Positions 43,891-59,100 of a stretch of 64,000 bases of DNA are shown here, one piece after another (within the stretch, counting starts at the first letter, position 1; every line of letters begins with the position of its first letter). Under the pieces are notes generated by a model. That model saw only the letters and a list, made by a program, of their open reading frames with translations. It made no database searches and was not told the DNA's origin. The stretch is from the NCBI GenBank assembly GCA_964570565.1, contig CAZMYT010000002.1:124001-188000 (forward strand). Reading direction: 5' to 3'. The DNA is from W0P28-013 sp964570565 (GTDB lineage Bacteria; Bacteroidota; Bacteroidia; Bacteroidales; Paludibacteraceae). A program made the position numbers and the translations under genes.

Positions 43891-44127
43891 CTATTTTTTC
43901 AGGGAAAATGTGTTTATTTTTGTTATTATCTAGCTCATAAGTTGTTAATAAGTTGTTTAAAATCCTGCATTTCATCGTTAGAGTTTGATTATTTCATAGT
44001 GTTAATAGCAAAATTTCGAGTATTTTACACATTATTAAAAAAAATCTTATTAAATTTGCTCCCTAATAGTTGATAACTTCCCACAGTTATTGCTTGATTT
44101 ATGTAAAACATCCAAAATCTCAATACT
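43891..44127. other. Intergenic region between uvrB and the giant gene
   Basis: The whole gap between the two ATGs is about 300 bp, AT-rich, without a credible gene; short frames here lack coding character. It must hold the promoter of the giant gene: TAAATTTG at 44051-44058 is the best -7 candidate, but with no TTG at about 20 bp upstream. The element AGTTGATAACT near 44068-44078 is nearly palindromic and could be an operator. Confidence 0.4.
44051..44058 (+). promoter_or_regulatory. Candidate -7 box of the giant gene
   Basis: TAAATTTG matches TAnnTTTG and lies 70 bp before the ATG at 44128. No -33 element was found, so the promoter may need an activator or this may be chance in AT-rich DNA. 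Confidence 0.35.
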
Positions 44128-47100
44128 ATGAATCGCCTACAATCTAGTTTCATTCTTTTCGTAATCGTTTTTCTGAGCTTTGTTCAGTCTGGTACCGCCC
44201 AAACGCTTACTGCTAATCCTGCAACGCCAGTTTGTTCTGGAACTCCGGTAACGCTTACAGCGACAGGAGGCGCTAGTTATATTTGGAGTACAGGGGAAAT
44301 AGGTTCCGCTATTGTGGTTACTCCTGCTGTATCCACCCATTATGAGGTGATTGTTAAGGATGCTTCGGAAGTGGCCATTGATACGTTAACTTTGGATGTG
44401 ACGGTTCTATCTTTGCCATCGATTAGTATTGACAGTAATCCTTTTGTTTGTGCGGGTCAACCTATTACATTGACCGCTAATGGGGTAGGCACTTATTTGT
44501 GGAGCGATGGGTCAACTGGAAGTCAAATAACGGTAAACCCACTTGTTGATACGGATTATTGGGTAGAACTTACTGATGCTAATGGATGTAAAAATAAAGC
44601 GTTCAAAACGATTCAGGTTAATTCTTTACCGATGGTTTCCATTTCAGGTCCTACTGAAGTGTGTATTGGAACTCCAGTTTCTTTGGTTGCTAATGGTGGT
44701 GTAGCTTTTCTTTGGGATGACCCTTTGGCAACAACGACTAAAACTTTGAATGTAACCCCATTGGTAACTACGACTTATACCTGTCAAATATCAGATGCAA
44801 ATGGTTGTATGAGTGTGGCTAGTCAAACCGTAACGGTAACTCCAGCTTTAACCCCAACTATTTCAGGTATTAATCAAATTTGTGTTGGTAGTAGTACTAT
44901 TTTAACCGCTTACCCAGCTGGCGCTAGCTATCAATGGGACAATAATGCCACCACTCGTAGTATAACAGTTTCTCCAAATGTTACGACTAATTATACTGTT
45001 ACGGTGACTAAAGGTGGATGTGTAGCTTCTGCCACTCAAACTATTACGGTCAATCAAAAACCAACTCCCATTATTACTCCAGGACAACCTACAATTTGCC
45101 GAGGCGGGATGACTACCTTAACAGCATCCGCTGCTGAGCCAGGTACGTATAGCTATTTATGGAGTACTGGTGCAACGACTGCTCAAATTCAAGTTTCTCC
45201 TTTATCAACAACTTCATATACAGTCACCGTTACCAATCAAGTAACAGGCTGTTCTAATAGCACTAATCAAACGATAGTTGTTGATGCTTCATCGGCTCCT
45301 ACTATTACTGGTCCAACAACCGTTTGTAGTGGTTCTTCCATTACATTGACAGCTTCGCCAGGAACCGCTTATTTATGGGATGATGATGCTGCAAGTTTTA
45401 GCCAGTCAATCACAGTGAGCCCAACGAGTAACCGTGTTTATACGGTGTGGGTAACTAATGCTGCTGGTTGTACGTATTCAGCAACGCAGTCGGTGACGGT
45501 GACAAGCCCTCCAACGACTGTTATTTCTGGTATTCATACTATTTGTAAAGGTAGTTCGACTACATTGACTGCACCTGCAGGTGATTCTTATAGTTGGAGT
45601 AATGGATCTACTCAACCTTCTATAACGGTTAGCCCTTTAGCTACTACTGATTATTATGTAGACGTAACTAAGGGAACATGTGTGGTTCGTGCAACGCAAC
45701 AAGTGACCGTGAATGATCCAGTTCCTGCAACAATTGCTGGTTTAAACAGTATTTGTGGTAATGCTTCAACAGGTATTACTTTGACTGCATCAGCAGGAAC
45801 ATCTTACTTGTGGAGTACTGGCGAAACGACCCAAATAATAACCGTTAAGCCTACGGCATCTACCGTTTATTCGGTGACTGTAACTGATAATAATGGTTGT
45901 ACATCTAATGCATCGCACTTGGTGTCAGTTACACCATTACCTAGTTTAACAATTACTGGCGCAACTACGGTATGTGAGGGTAATCCTATTGTGTTGACAG
46001 TTTCGGGAGCTCCTGCTGGAAGTACTTATCTTTGGAGTGATGCAACCAATGCTGTGTCAATGACAACTACTGCCACAACCACTCAAACCTATACAGTTGA
46101 TGTTACTACCAATGGTTGCACACAGACATTGAGTCAAAATGTAACTGTTGTCCCATTACCTACTGGAATTATTACCGGTGTTTTTACTATTTGTCAAGGT
46201 GCAACTACCACATTGACCGCTCCTGCCGGTGGTGTAAGTTATTATTGGGAAACGACAGGGGAAACGACTCGCAGTATTACCACTAATCCTTTATTTGCTA
46301 ATCAAACTTATAAGGTAAAGGTTATTTATGCTGGTGGTTGTGAGCAAAATTTAACTCAAGATGTTACCGTAGTCAATCCTCCTACTGGTACAATTACAGG
46401 AACTACTTCTATTTGTTTAGGCCAAGAAGTTAATTTGACTATGAACTCTTTAGATGCAGTTGGATATGTTTGGAGTACAGGTGCTACAGGTTCTGTCATG
46501 GCAGATGTTCCAACTACTGCAGGTTTAAAAACCTACTGGGTGGATATTACTAACGCTACAGGTTGTACTAGTAGAGTAACACAAAATGTAAATGTAGTGG
46601 CAAAACCTTCTGCTACAGTTGTTGGACCTACTTCATTCTGTTTAGGTGAAACCCTTACATTAACCGCGAATGGTGGAACTTCTTGGTTCTGGCATCATGA
46701 TGGAAGTACAACTCAAACGGCTTCGGTTACACCAACTGCCACAACCACTTATACGGTTTCAGTATTTAATGCTCAAGGTTGTGAAACTATCTTGAATCAT
46801 CAAGTAACATTAGTGCCTCCTCCAACTCCCCTTATCACAGGAGATTTATCAATCTGTTTAGGTCAAAGTACTACTTTATTGGCAACTGGTGGTACGGTAG
46901 TTCAATGGAGTACAGGTTCAACGAGTCAAAGTATTACATTGACTCCAGCTGGTACTGGAACTCTGAATCTTTGGGTGGAAGTTGAAAACGCCAATGGTTG
47001 TAAACAAACCGCTAATGCTAGTTTAATTGTTGCAGCTATGCCTACGGCTGCTATTGCTGCAAGTAATGATGTTATCTGTCAAGGTAATTCGGTAACTTTA

Positions 47101-50100
47101 ACTGCAACTCCAGGTGCAGCTGCTTATACATGGAGTAATGGTGTTACTAACACCAATGAAATTATAGTAACTCCAACGGCTTCTCAAAATTATTGGGTTG
47201 ATGTTACCAATAACGAAGGTTGTACCGTTCGTGCTAATAAATTAATAACTGTAAATAATCCAGCTGCGGTTTCTATTTCAGGTGCAACTACAGCGTGTGT
47301 AGGTGCATCTACTACATTAACCGCTGTTGGCGGCGTGGCTTGGTCGTGGTCACATGGTTTGGGTACTAATAATTCGGTAGCAGTAAATCCTTCTACTACA
47401 ACTACCTATACTTGCGACATTACCGATGCAAATGGATGTGTTTCTACTGCTACACATACGCTTAATGTAACTTCTGCCGCAATTCCTTCGATTACAGGTA
47501 ATTTGCTAATTTGTAAAGGTGGTAATACCACTTTAACATCAAGCGCTGCTGATAGTTATTTATGGATGCCAGGTAACATTACTACAGCGTCCTTAAATAT
47601 AATAGGATTGAATGCTTCTACAGATTACACTTTAACAGTGACACAAGCTGGTTGTACTGCTTCTAAAACTGTTCGTGTTGATGTTGTTGATCCTCCAACA
47701 GATGCCGTTATTAATGGTTCTGACGAAGTTTGTGAAGGTAGTAGTGTTGTTTTAACTGCTGGCGGTACGGCTACTAATTATTTGTGGAGTACTGGTGAAA
47801 CCACTCAAAGTATTACTGTAACTCCAACTCTCGCAAGCCATAGTTATTCTTTAACTGTTACGAATGGTGTGGCAGGATGTTCTCAAACTGTTACAAAGGA
47901 TATTACTGTAAAAACAAAACCTGCAGTTAGTATTTCAGGGAATTCTTCAGTTTGTTTGGGTGAAAGTCTTACGCTTACTGCCAATGGTACAGGAACTTTT
48001 GTTTGGGATGATGGAACCGTTGGAAATACATTAACGGTAACTCCTACCGTGAGTCGTAACTATACTGTGACTATTACTAATAATGGCTGTACAAATACTG
48101 CTACTAAAGCAATTACCGTAAACCCATTACCGGTAGCATCTGTCAGTGGAAATACAAATATCTGTATTGGTGCAACAACTACTCTGACAGCAACTGGTGG
48201 AGATAGTTATTTTTGGACAGAGCTTGGAACAAGTGGTGCCGTTGTTAGTGTTAGCCCACTCGTAAATACAACTTATCATGTTGTGGTTACGAACACAACT
48301 ACAGGTTGTCAAAATACTGCTGCTGTAACCGTCAATGTTCATGCTTTACCAACGCCTAATATAACAGGTACAACTACTATTTGTGCTGGTCAATCAACTA
48401 CATTGACTGCAACAGGTGGTACAAGTTATTTATGGAATGATGGTGTGACTACAGCTATTCGCATTGTGAATCCATTAGTAACAACTACATATACTGTGGC
48501 AGTAACTAACGCCGCAGGTTGTACCGCTTCAACAAGTAAGCAAGTAACCGTAAATGCACTTCCAACGCCTTCAATCACAGGTCCAACAATTGCTTGTAAA
48601 AACTCTTCGGTAACATTGACTGCAGCAGGTGGTACAAGTTATGTATGGAGTACAGGTGAAACGACACAATCGATTACACCTATTATATATAGCACGACCA
48701 CTTATACTGTTACTGTTAAAAATGCCAATAATTGTGAAGCAACTACGACTCATACAGTAACTATGAATCCAGCACCAACTGCGACTATAGCTGGTGATTT
48801 AGATATTTGCGTCGGTCAAACGACTACTTTGACCGCGTCTGGTGGTGCATCTTATAAATGGTTGCATGGCCCAACTACAGCTTCTATAACAGTAAGCCCT
48901 GCCGCAACTACCACTTATGAAGTGGAAGTAACCGATGCTAACGGTTGTAAAGCGACAGCTACAAGTACTGTGGTGGTTAACCCACTCCCTACTGCTGCTA
49001 TTACAGGTGATTCAGAAGTTTGCGAGGGTTCATCGGTACAATTGACCGCCACTGGTGGTGTATCCTATTTATGGACTCCAGGCAATATGACGTCTCAAAC
49101 TGTAGATGTATCTCCAACGGTAAATACGGTTTACTCAGTTGTTGTTACTGGTAATGGAGGTTGTACTGCTACAGCCAATCATGCCGTAACAGTTAAACCA
49201 ATTGTTGGCTTAGGTATTAGTGGTGCCACAACTAGTTGTGCGGGAGAACCAGTTTCTTTGACTGCATCAGGTGGAGATTCTTATGTGTGGGATGGTGGAC
49301 TTGGAGCTACAGCTACTATTACTGTTTCTCCAAATGTGACAACAACTTATTATGTGACAATTTCTAAAAATGGTTGTTCTAAAAAATTAGGACATACTAT
49401 TACTGTTACTCCAAAACCAACTATTACAATAACTGGTAAACAGGATGTTTGTGTCGGTGAAGCTACTGCTTTAGTTGCCTCTGGAGCACAAAGTTATATT
49501 TGGAGCAATGGTGTGAATACACAAACCAACACCGTAACCTTAATGGCCGTTGGTTCTCAAACTTATACAGTTACAGGTACTGATGCTAGTGGTTGTACCA
49601 ATTCTGTGTCTGTTACAGTGACGGCTCATGCTGCGCCTACCGCAACTATTTCTGGTTCGACTCAAACATGTGCTGGTACTGGAGTTACTTTAACAGCTGG
49701 CGGTACAGGTACAAGTTACTTGTGGAGTACAGGTGAAACGGCGTCTTCTATCTTCGTTAATCCTGCAGCGACTACCAATTATACTTTAGTAACTTATAAT
49801 GCTCAAGGCTGCCCAAGTGGACAAGCTGTACATACATTAACTGTAAACCCTGTTCCAACAGCTACCATTACAGGTCCAACAATTGCTTGTAAAAACGCTT
49901 CGGTAACACTTACTGCAGCTGGTGGTACAAGTTATTTATGGAGTACAGGTGAAACCACGCAATCTATTACACCAACTATTACTAATAATATTACTTATAC
50001 AGTAACCGTAACAGATAATAAAGGTTGCACTGCTACTACTAATCATGCAGTAACGGTTATTCCTGAAAGTGTAATTAATATTTCGGGCGATTTAGATATT

Positions 50101-53100
50101 TGTGTTGGTGAGACTACCACGTTAACAGCATCAGGTGTTCCTAGCGGAACCTATCTCTGGAGCAATGGACAAGGAGGTGCTTCTATAACTGTTTCACCTG
50201 CTTCCGAAACCACTTATACTGTTACTGCTACCGATGGTAACGGCTGTCAGTCAACAGGATTTGTTACAGTAAAAGTAAATGCGTTGCCAACCGCAAGTAT
50301 TATTGGGAATACTGACATTTGTCCTGGTGAAACCACTACTTTAACAGCTAGTGCAGGACAATCATGGTTATGGACTCCTGGTAATTATACAACGCAGTCA
50401 ATTAATGTGACACCTGCAGCAACCACTACTTATAGTGTTATTATAACCAATGCTAGCGGATGTACAGCAACTACAACACATACTGTAGCGTTAAAATCGG
50501 TTGTGGCAGGAACTATTAGTGGTCCTACAACAAGTTGTGCTGGAACAGCAGTTACTTTAACCGCATCGGGTGGTTCAGTACTTTGGGATAATGGTGCAAC
50601 AACGGCATCCATTAACGTGTCGCCAACAGCCACTACTACTTATTATGCAACTATTACTGGTGCTAATGGGTGTTCAATTACTAAAGATCACACTATTACT
50701 ATTACTCCTAAACCAACCATTAATATTGTTGGTAATACCGATATTTGTTTGGGTCAAAGTACTACATTAACAGCTAGTGGCGCTTCTTCTTATACTTGGG
50801 ATAATGGTTCAATAGGTCAATCAATAGTTGTATCACCAACCTTAACTCAAACATATGTAGTAACCGGTACTGATGTTAATGGATGTACAAATACGAAGTC
50901 TATTACTGTAACAGTGAATCCAATTCCTGTGGCATCTATCGCTGGCGATAATGCTATCTGTGAAGGTGAATTTACAGTGTTAACCGCTTCTGGCGGATCG
51001 AGCTATACATGGAGCACGGGTGCTACAGGTGCCACTCTTATGGTGAATCCAACCACCACTACAACTTACTCTGTTATTGCTAAAAGTGCTTCCGGTTGTG
51101 AAAGTGCAGCTGCTAATGTAACAGTTACTGTAACTCCTAAGCCAGTGGCAACTATTACTGGCGTAACTGAGGTTTGTAAAGGAGAGGCCGTTACTTTAAC
51201 GGCTAATGGAGGAACTTCATATGTTTGGAGTACTGGCGAAACTACACAAAGTATTTCACCTGTGATTAATGCAACTACATTATTTACTGTTACAGTCAAA
51301 AATGCTGCTGGTTGTGAAACTACCGCCACTCATTCGGTAACAGCCAATCCATTGCCTGTGGCAAGTATCTCGGGCGATTTAGATATTTGTGTTGGAGAAA
51401 GCACTACATTAACGGCTATTGGCGGTGGTGCAGGAGGTACTTATAGTTGGGATCACGGTGCAACTACAGCTAGTGTTACCGTTACTCCTACAACTGATAC
51501 GGAATACATTGTTATAGTAACTGATGCAAAAGGCTGTCAAGCTGAAGCACGCGCCACTGTACGTGTTTATGCAAAACCTAATCCAACTATTTCGGGTGAT
51601 GTTAGTATTTGTTTAGGTGCATCGGCAACTCTTACTGCCAACACTGGTACGGCTTGGTTCTGGACTCCTGGTGGAGCTACTACTCAGTCTATCAACGTAA
51701 CACCTTCAGCAACTACCACTTATGCTGTTGAAGTAACAGGCTTGGGTGGTTGTAAAGCTACGGCAAATCATACCGTGACCATTAAAGATCCTGTGGTGGG
51801 TACCGTGAGCGGACCAACTACAAGTTGTGCAGGAGAAGTTGTGACTTTAATTGCCAATGGTGGACAAACATATAGATGGGATGATAATGTGATGGATGGT
51901 GCTACATTGGTAGTGTCTCCAAATGCAACAACAACTTATTATGTAAACATTACAGGAAGCAATGGTTGTGTTACACGTGTCGGACACACTGTTACGGTTA
52001 ATCCAAAACCAACAATTGGCGTATCTGGTAATTTAAATATTTGCAAAGGTGCAAGCACTACTTTAACAGCGAGTGGAGGTGTTAGTTATTTATGGAATAC
52101 AGGTGTTAATACAGCAAGTATTACAGTGAATCCATTAGTAAATACCCCTTATACTGTTACCGTAACAGATGCTAAAGGCTGTACCAATACTAAAACTGTA
52201 GATGTAACAGTAACTGATATTCCTGTTGCTAATATTACTGGTACAAATGCTGTTTGCGAAGGTTCATCTACCACTTTGACAGCTTCTGGTGGAGCTAGTT
52301 ATTTGTGGAGTACAGGTGCTACTACATCTAGTGTTACGGTTAGTCCTTTGACTACTACTACATATACGGTAGTAGCTACTACAGGTTCATGTGTAAGCGA
52401 TCCGTTCCCATATACTGTTACTGTAACTCCAAAACCAATCATTGGATTAACAGGTGATTCAGAAATTTGTGAAGGTGAAACAGCTGTGGTTACCGCCACA
52501 GGTGGTGATACATATGTTTGGAGTACAGGTCAAACTGGTGCAAATATAACAACAGCTCCATTAAATTCTACCACTGTATTAACTGTGACTGCTACTAAAG
52601 GCGGATGTACTAATACAGCTCAACAAACAATTGTTGTCAATAAAAAACCAGTCATAACCATTTATGGTGATTTAGATTTATGTGCTGGCGAGCAAACCAC
52701 TTTGACGGCTACCGCTGGTCAATCTTATTTGTGGAGTAACGGTGCCACAACTCAAAGTATAACGTTGACACCATTAGCCGACACCAATGTGTCAGTTCAA
52801 GTTACCGATAATAAAGGTTGTGTTGGTCAGGCTTCGGTTAATGTGCTTGTTCACGCTTTACCAACAGCAGGTATTGTTACTAATACTGGGCTATCTTCTG
52901 TTTGTCGTGGTAAATCGATTACGTTGACAGCTAGTGGCGGAACTTCGTATGTTTGGGAAACTGGCGAACGTACAGCAAGTATTACGGTATCACCATTAAC
53001 GGAAACTACTTATCGTGTTCAAGCATTTGGTGCTGGTGGTTGTAGTACAACGGCTCAAATTACCATTCAAGTACTTGATTTACCTACGGCTTCTGTTACC

Positions 53101-56100
53101 GGTCCACTTGTTGGATGTGCAGGCGATAATATTACGTTAACTGCCTCTGCAGGCACTAATTGGTTGTGGAGTACAGGTGAAACAACCCAAACCATTACCA
53201 TTGTAGCTCCTCCTGTTGGTAGAACAGAGTATAACGTTCAAGTATTTAATGCTGCAGGCTGTTCTAGCACAGCTGTGCATGCGGTAGTCATAAGTGCTTT
53301 GCCTAATGCTGCCATCAATGGCGATTTGGATATTTGTGTCGGCGAAAGTACTATATTAACAGCTTCTGGCGGTGATACTTATTTGTGGAATGACGGCTCT
53401 ACGGGTGCTACTCGTACCGTAACGCCAGCTTCTACGCAATCATATAGTGTAACGGCAACTAAGAATGGCTGTTCTAAAACTGTTTCCGTAACGGTTAATG
53501 TGAATGCTCTTCCAACACCAACAATCAGTGGCACAGCTGATATTTGTAATGGTCAATCATCGCTCTTAACTGCTAATGGTGGAGGTTCTTATTATCGTTG
53601 GAGTACAGGCCAAGCCGGTCCTGCTATGACTAGCATTTTGGTAAGTCCAAATACAACAACGGTATATCAAGTAGAAGTAACCAATGCAAGCGGTTGTAAA
53701 AATACCGCTCAATTTGAAGTACGAGTTACTCAAGTGGCCGCGCCTACTATTTCAGCTCCAAAATCAACTATTTGTGCTGGCGAAAATGTGACTTTGACTT
53801 CTAGCGCAGCTCCATTCTATCAATGGAGTAGTAATGCTGGTGCTTCTTTAAATAGTCAATCTGTGACAGTGGCGCCAACCACTACTACTACATACACAGT
53901 AACTACAACTAACAATTTAGGCTGTATTAGTTCAGCATCTATTACTATCAATGTAATACCATTGCCAACTCCAACTATTACAGGTAACAATAAAGTGTGC
54001 CTTGGTAGCAGTACTACATTGACTGCTAATGGTGGTGTAAGTTATCGTTGGAATACTGGTGCTACTACTCAAAGTATTAATGTGTCGCCTACCGATAATA
54101 CTACTTATAGTGTTGTGGCTACAAATGCTCAAGGATGTGAAAATACAGTGCCAGTAACCTTTACGGTTCAGGTTAATCCTACTCCAACAGTATCGATTCT
54201 TGGTGTAGCACGTATTTGTCGTGGCACAAGCACCGTATTACAAGCTACTGGTGGCGTTGGTTTCTTGTGGGCAGATGGTAGAACAACTCAAAGTATAACT
54301 GTAAGTCCAAGTACTACCACTACGTATACTTGTACTATCACCGATAATAATGGTTGCTCGGCACAAGCCATGTGGACCGTTACGGTTGATGATATTCCGG
54401 TTCCAGCTATTGTCGGAGCAACTACTATTTGCGCTGGTGCAAGTACAACATTGACTGCATCGGGTGGTAATGCTTACGAATGGAGTGGCGGAGCCGTAGG
54501 TAACAATGCTTCATTAACAGTGACTCCAGCTACAACTACTACTTATACGGTTAAAGTGACCAATGCTAATGGTTGTTTTGCTACTAAAGATGTAACAGTA
54601 ACAGTTATTCCTCAGCCAGTGATTACCGTTACTGGTAACACCAATGTATGTGCTGGAGGTAGTACTACATTAACCGCTTCGTGTCCAAATGCGGTTTCGT
54701 ACAGTTGGAGTAATGGTGGATCTATGGCTTCAACAACTGTTAGTCCAACCACAAATACTACGTATACTGTAACAGTGGTTACGGTTGGTGGATGTACAGC
54801 AATTAAATCTGTTCCTGTAACGGTATCGGCATTACCAACTCCTCAAATTTCAGGTGTGAATGCTATTTGTTCAGGTGAAACAGTTACGTTAACAGCCTCT
54901 TTGTCTGGCGGTGGTGCAGCAGCATATTCTTGGAATACTGGCGCAACTACGCCAAGTATTACCGTAAAACCAACTACGGCAACTACTTATACGGTTACTG
55001 CTACCAATGCAGCTGGTTGTCAGAATAGCGTGTCACACACTGTGGCAGTAAATCCATTACCAATTGCAACTATAACTGGTCCTAGTGTTAGTTGTTCAGG
55101 ACAACAAGTACGTTTAATTGCTTCGGGAGCAGGTACTGGTGGTACTTATTTATGGAGTAATGGTTTTTCTACTCAAGATATTTATGTCCAACCAAATCAA
55201 ACAACTACGTATGAAGTTACAGTAACAAATTCTACTGGTTGTTCTACTAAAGTTCAACATACCGTAACAGTTTCTGCTAAACCAGCAGCTACGATTACAG
55301 GTCCAACTCATGTATGTGTAGGTACCCCTGTAACTTTGGTTGCTTCTGGTGGAACAACTTATACTTGGAGTACAGGTGCTACAGGAGCTAGCATTGCAGT
55401 GAATCCTCCAACAACTAGAACTTATTCGGTAACAGTTACAAATGCTGGCGGATGTGATACAACCATTAATCATACGGTAACTGTATTACCAGCTCCAGAA
55501 CCAACTATTATTGGCGACTTTATCATTTGTTTGGGTGAATCAACCACGTTAACTGTGGCTGAAAACTTCAACACATATAGATGGAATACTGGTGCTACCA
55601 CGAAATCGATTACAGTCAATCCTCTTTCCACTACCTTATACTCCGTAGAAGTTACTAATGCTGATGGTTGTATCGGTCAAGCTCAACGTAGCGTAGTGGT
55701 AAATGACTTACCAATTGCTACAATTGCAGCCAGTTCAACTGCTGTTTGCGAAGGTCAAAGTGTTACTTTGACGGCTAACGGTGCAGGCGTTGGTGGTTCT
55801 TATCGTTGGAGTACAGGTGAGGTTCAACAAAGTATTACGTTGAATAATTTATTAACCAATACAACAGTTTCTGTTGTAGCCATTGCTAGTGGCGGTTGTG
55901 AAAGTTTACCTGTTCAACAACAGATTATAGTAAGCACACTACCACATCCAACTATTACAGGTGGTAGCAGCGTATGTCAAGGAGGAACTTTACAATTGGT
56001 TGCTTCAGACCCAGATCCGAATGTGACATTTGTATGGAATGACGGAACTGTAGGTGGAACTTTGGTAGTAAGTGCTGCTGGTACTTACACTGTAACTGCT

Positions 56101-59100
56101 ACTAATGCGGGTGGTTGTACGGCACAGGCTTCTAAAACAGTGGCGGTGGCACCACTTCCAACACCAACTATTACGGCTTCTATTGTAGGAACTGCGGAAG
56201 CAGGAGAGATGATTTGTGCTGGTGAAGCTGTACGCTTGACTGCTCTTCCTGCAGGCGATTATACTTATTTGTGGAACACAGGTGAAACTTCATCACAAAT
56301 TATTCAAAATCCTGTAGCTACTACAACTTATTCCGTTACAGTAACAAGTGATGCTGGTTGTAGTGCTGTGGCTGAAATAACCATTCGTGTTAATGAGTTT
56401 GTTCAAATACAAACTCCATCAACGGATGTTTGTACTAATGTCCCATTTGTATTAAGTGCCGTTGGCGATAATCTTACTCAATTCTTGTGGAGTACAGGCG
56501 AAACAACGCCTAACATTACCGCAACCTTAACCACACCTGGTGTTCATGGTTATTGGGTGGAAGCACGTAATATGAAGGGCTGTATCAGTCGCGCAACAAC
56601 AGATATTACAGCGTATGAATTACCAAATGATTTACAAATCATAGGCCCTGATTCTATCTGTGTAAATTCTCCAGCTACATTATCTGTGGTAGGTAGTGTT
56701 GGTCCAACTGTGACTTACTTATGGAGTCCAAATGGTGAAACCACTGCAAATATTATTGTAACTCCTTCGGCGGCAGGTTTACAAACGTATTCTTGCCAAG
56801 TCACTACTCAAGGTGGCTGTGTGAAGAGTTTAACGCATACTATTAAAGCCATTGAATTACCACAATTAACTGTAACAGGTGATAATTCAATTTGCCAAGG
56901 AAAATCAACAACGTTAACTGTAGCGTGTGCTTCTGGTTGTGTTCCTGGAACGACGTTTGTTTGGTCTAATGGTGGAACAGGCACTACTATTACGGTATCG
57001 CCTACTGTTACAACAACTTATACGGTAACAGCTCGTACGCCTTTTGGATGTACTACAGCAATAAATTATCCTGTAACAGTAATTCCAGCTCCACAACCAA
57101 CAATTACACCTAATCCTACGGTGATTTGTTTAGATGAATTTGGAATTGCAGAAGATGATTTGATTTTGACAGGTCCAGCTTTAGACATAAATGGAAATCC
57201 ATATTTATATTATGAATGGACTACTACTGATGCGCCAACCGTGGTGTTGGGTACTTCAGATGTATTAACTTTACCAAAAGCTGGAATTACGTCTACTCGT
57301 ACTTATGTATTGAAAGTGACTACACAAGATGGTTGTATTGGTACTGTAAATCGTCAAGTCGCTGTTAGTGCTAAACCATCTGTTGCCATTTCAGGTGAAG
57401 ATAAAGTGTGTCAAGGTAAATCATTAGTATTAAAAGCGGCTAATCCAGTTAATGTAAGTCGTTATGAATGGACAGCTAATGATAATCCAGCTCTTGTATT
57501 GGCAACTACGGCTACGGCTACAGTTTGGCCAACCGCAACGGCTAATCAATTTACATTAAGAGTTTACAATGATGCAAATTGTTCATTCGAAACGTCCCAT
57601 ACAGTAACTATTTTACCAGTTCCTGTTCCAAACATTACTGCCGATAACAATCCTATTTGTTCTGGCGATACAGTTGTGTTAACAGCTTCTGGTGGTGGCC
57701 CTGGCGCTCTTTACGAATGGGGCGATGGAACTGTTGGACAAACACTTCAGGTTAATGCTTTGAAATCTACAACCACTTATACGGTAACAATCACCAATAG
57801 TAATGGTTGTGTGGAATCAGGTAGCTTGCAGGTAGTGGCTAATCCTCTTCCAAAATTGAGTATCAATGGTGCTACTACGGTTTGTGTTGGCGACAGTGTT
57901 TTATTGGTTGTTTCTGATGCTAATGGCTTACCAAATACTTATCGTTGGAGTTCTTCAGCAAGTACAGGTAATCAAATTTGGGTAAAACCAACAGATGTGA
58001 ATAATCCAACCACATATTGGGTAGAATCTACCGATGTGAATACTTGTAAATCGACACGCGTATATCACTCTATTCAAGCCTATGCAAAACCAATTGCTGC
58101 GGTTGCTGGTGATAGAAATTTATGCGCTGGTGAACAAACGACCTTGATTGCTTCTGGTGGTACTAAGTTTAAATGGAGTAATAATGCTCAAACATCGCAA
58201 ATTACGACTCCTATTTATACGGTGCCTGGTAGTTATATGTTCTGGGTAGATGTTTATAATGAAGCTAATTGTGTAACGCGCGATACCGTTTATGTTCAAG
58301 TTTCAGCGTTGCCATCTGCTTCCGTTACATTCCTAGAAGGCGGATCGACTATTTGCCAAGGCGAAACGATTAAATTCCAAGGTGTAGCAGCGCCAGCGGG
58401 TCCTATTTATAATTACTTGTGGACGTCGAATAATCCGTCTGAAGTAATTGACCCAGTGGCAGCAACTCAACCTGAAATTACGTTCAATCCACAAAGTAAT
58501 ACCACTTATTACTTAACGGTGACAAATACAACAACAGGTTGTGCTCGCACCATTGCTCAAGCAATAGTAGTTAAACCTAAACCTGCTGTTACGTTAGATG
58601 TAACCACATCAGGTGATGGAACCGATAGTATTTGCGAAGGCCAAAGTGTAACACTCCGTGTGTTAGGAGGCACACCTGCATTTACGTATGTTTGGACCAA
58701 AAATGGTGCTCCTTTTGCAGTTGGTGTTTCAACTATTACAGATACTCCAAGTGCTGGTAATTATACGTATGATGTTCAAGTGACCAATCCTGCAACAGGT
58801 TGTTCTACTGCTGCTGACGATTTAGTTTACAAAGTGAATGTGGCGGCTATTGCTCAACCAACTATTAATGGTTTAATCACTGGTGGTGAAACCATTTGTG
58901 AAGGTCAAACCGTTACGCTTACTGGTAATGCTGGCGGTTATACTTACCGTTGGGAATCAGATCCTACGGGCACTATTCCAGCCGGAACAACTATTAATGT
59001 GTCACCAACCGTGACAACTACCTATACATTAATTGCAAGTAATGCTACAGGTTGTGAGCGTAAGGCAACGTATGTGATTACGGTAACGCCTAAACCACAT

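Noticed and set aside
43930..44100. TTAATAAGTTG and AGTTGATAACT/CCACAG motifs upstream of the giant gene as DnaA boxes or an origin
   Set aside because: None matches TTATCCACA closely, there is no clustering, and the region is better explained as a promoter region of two divergent genes.
48127..48342. Open frames on the minus strand inside the giant gene (also near 50430, 52299, 55150 and elsewhere)
   Set aside because: They arise from the low stop frequency opposite Thr/Val/Ser-rich codons, repeat with the array, and have no promoter or family similarity.
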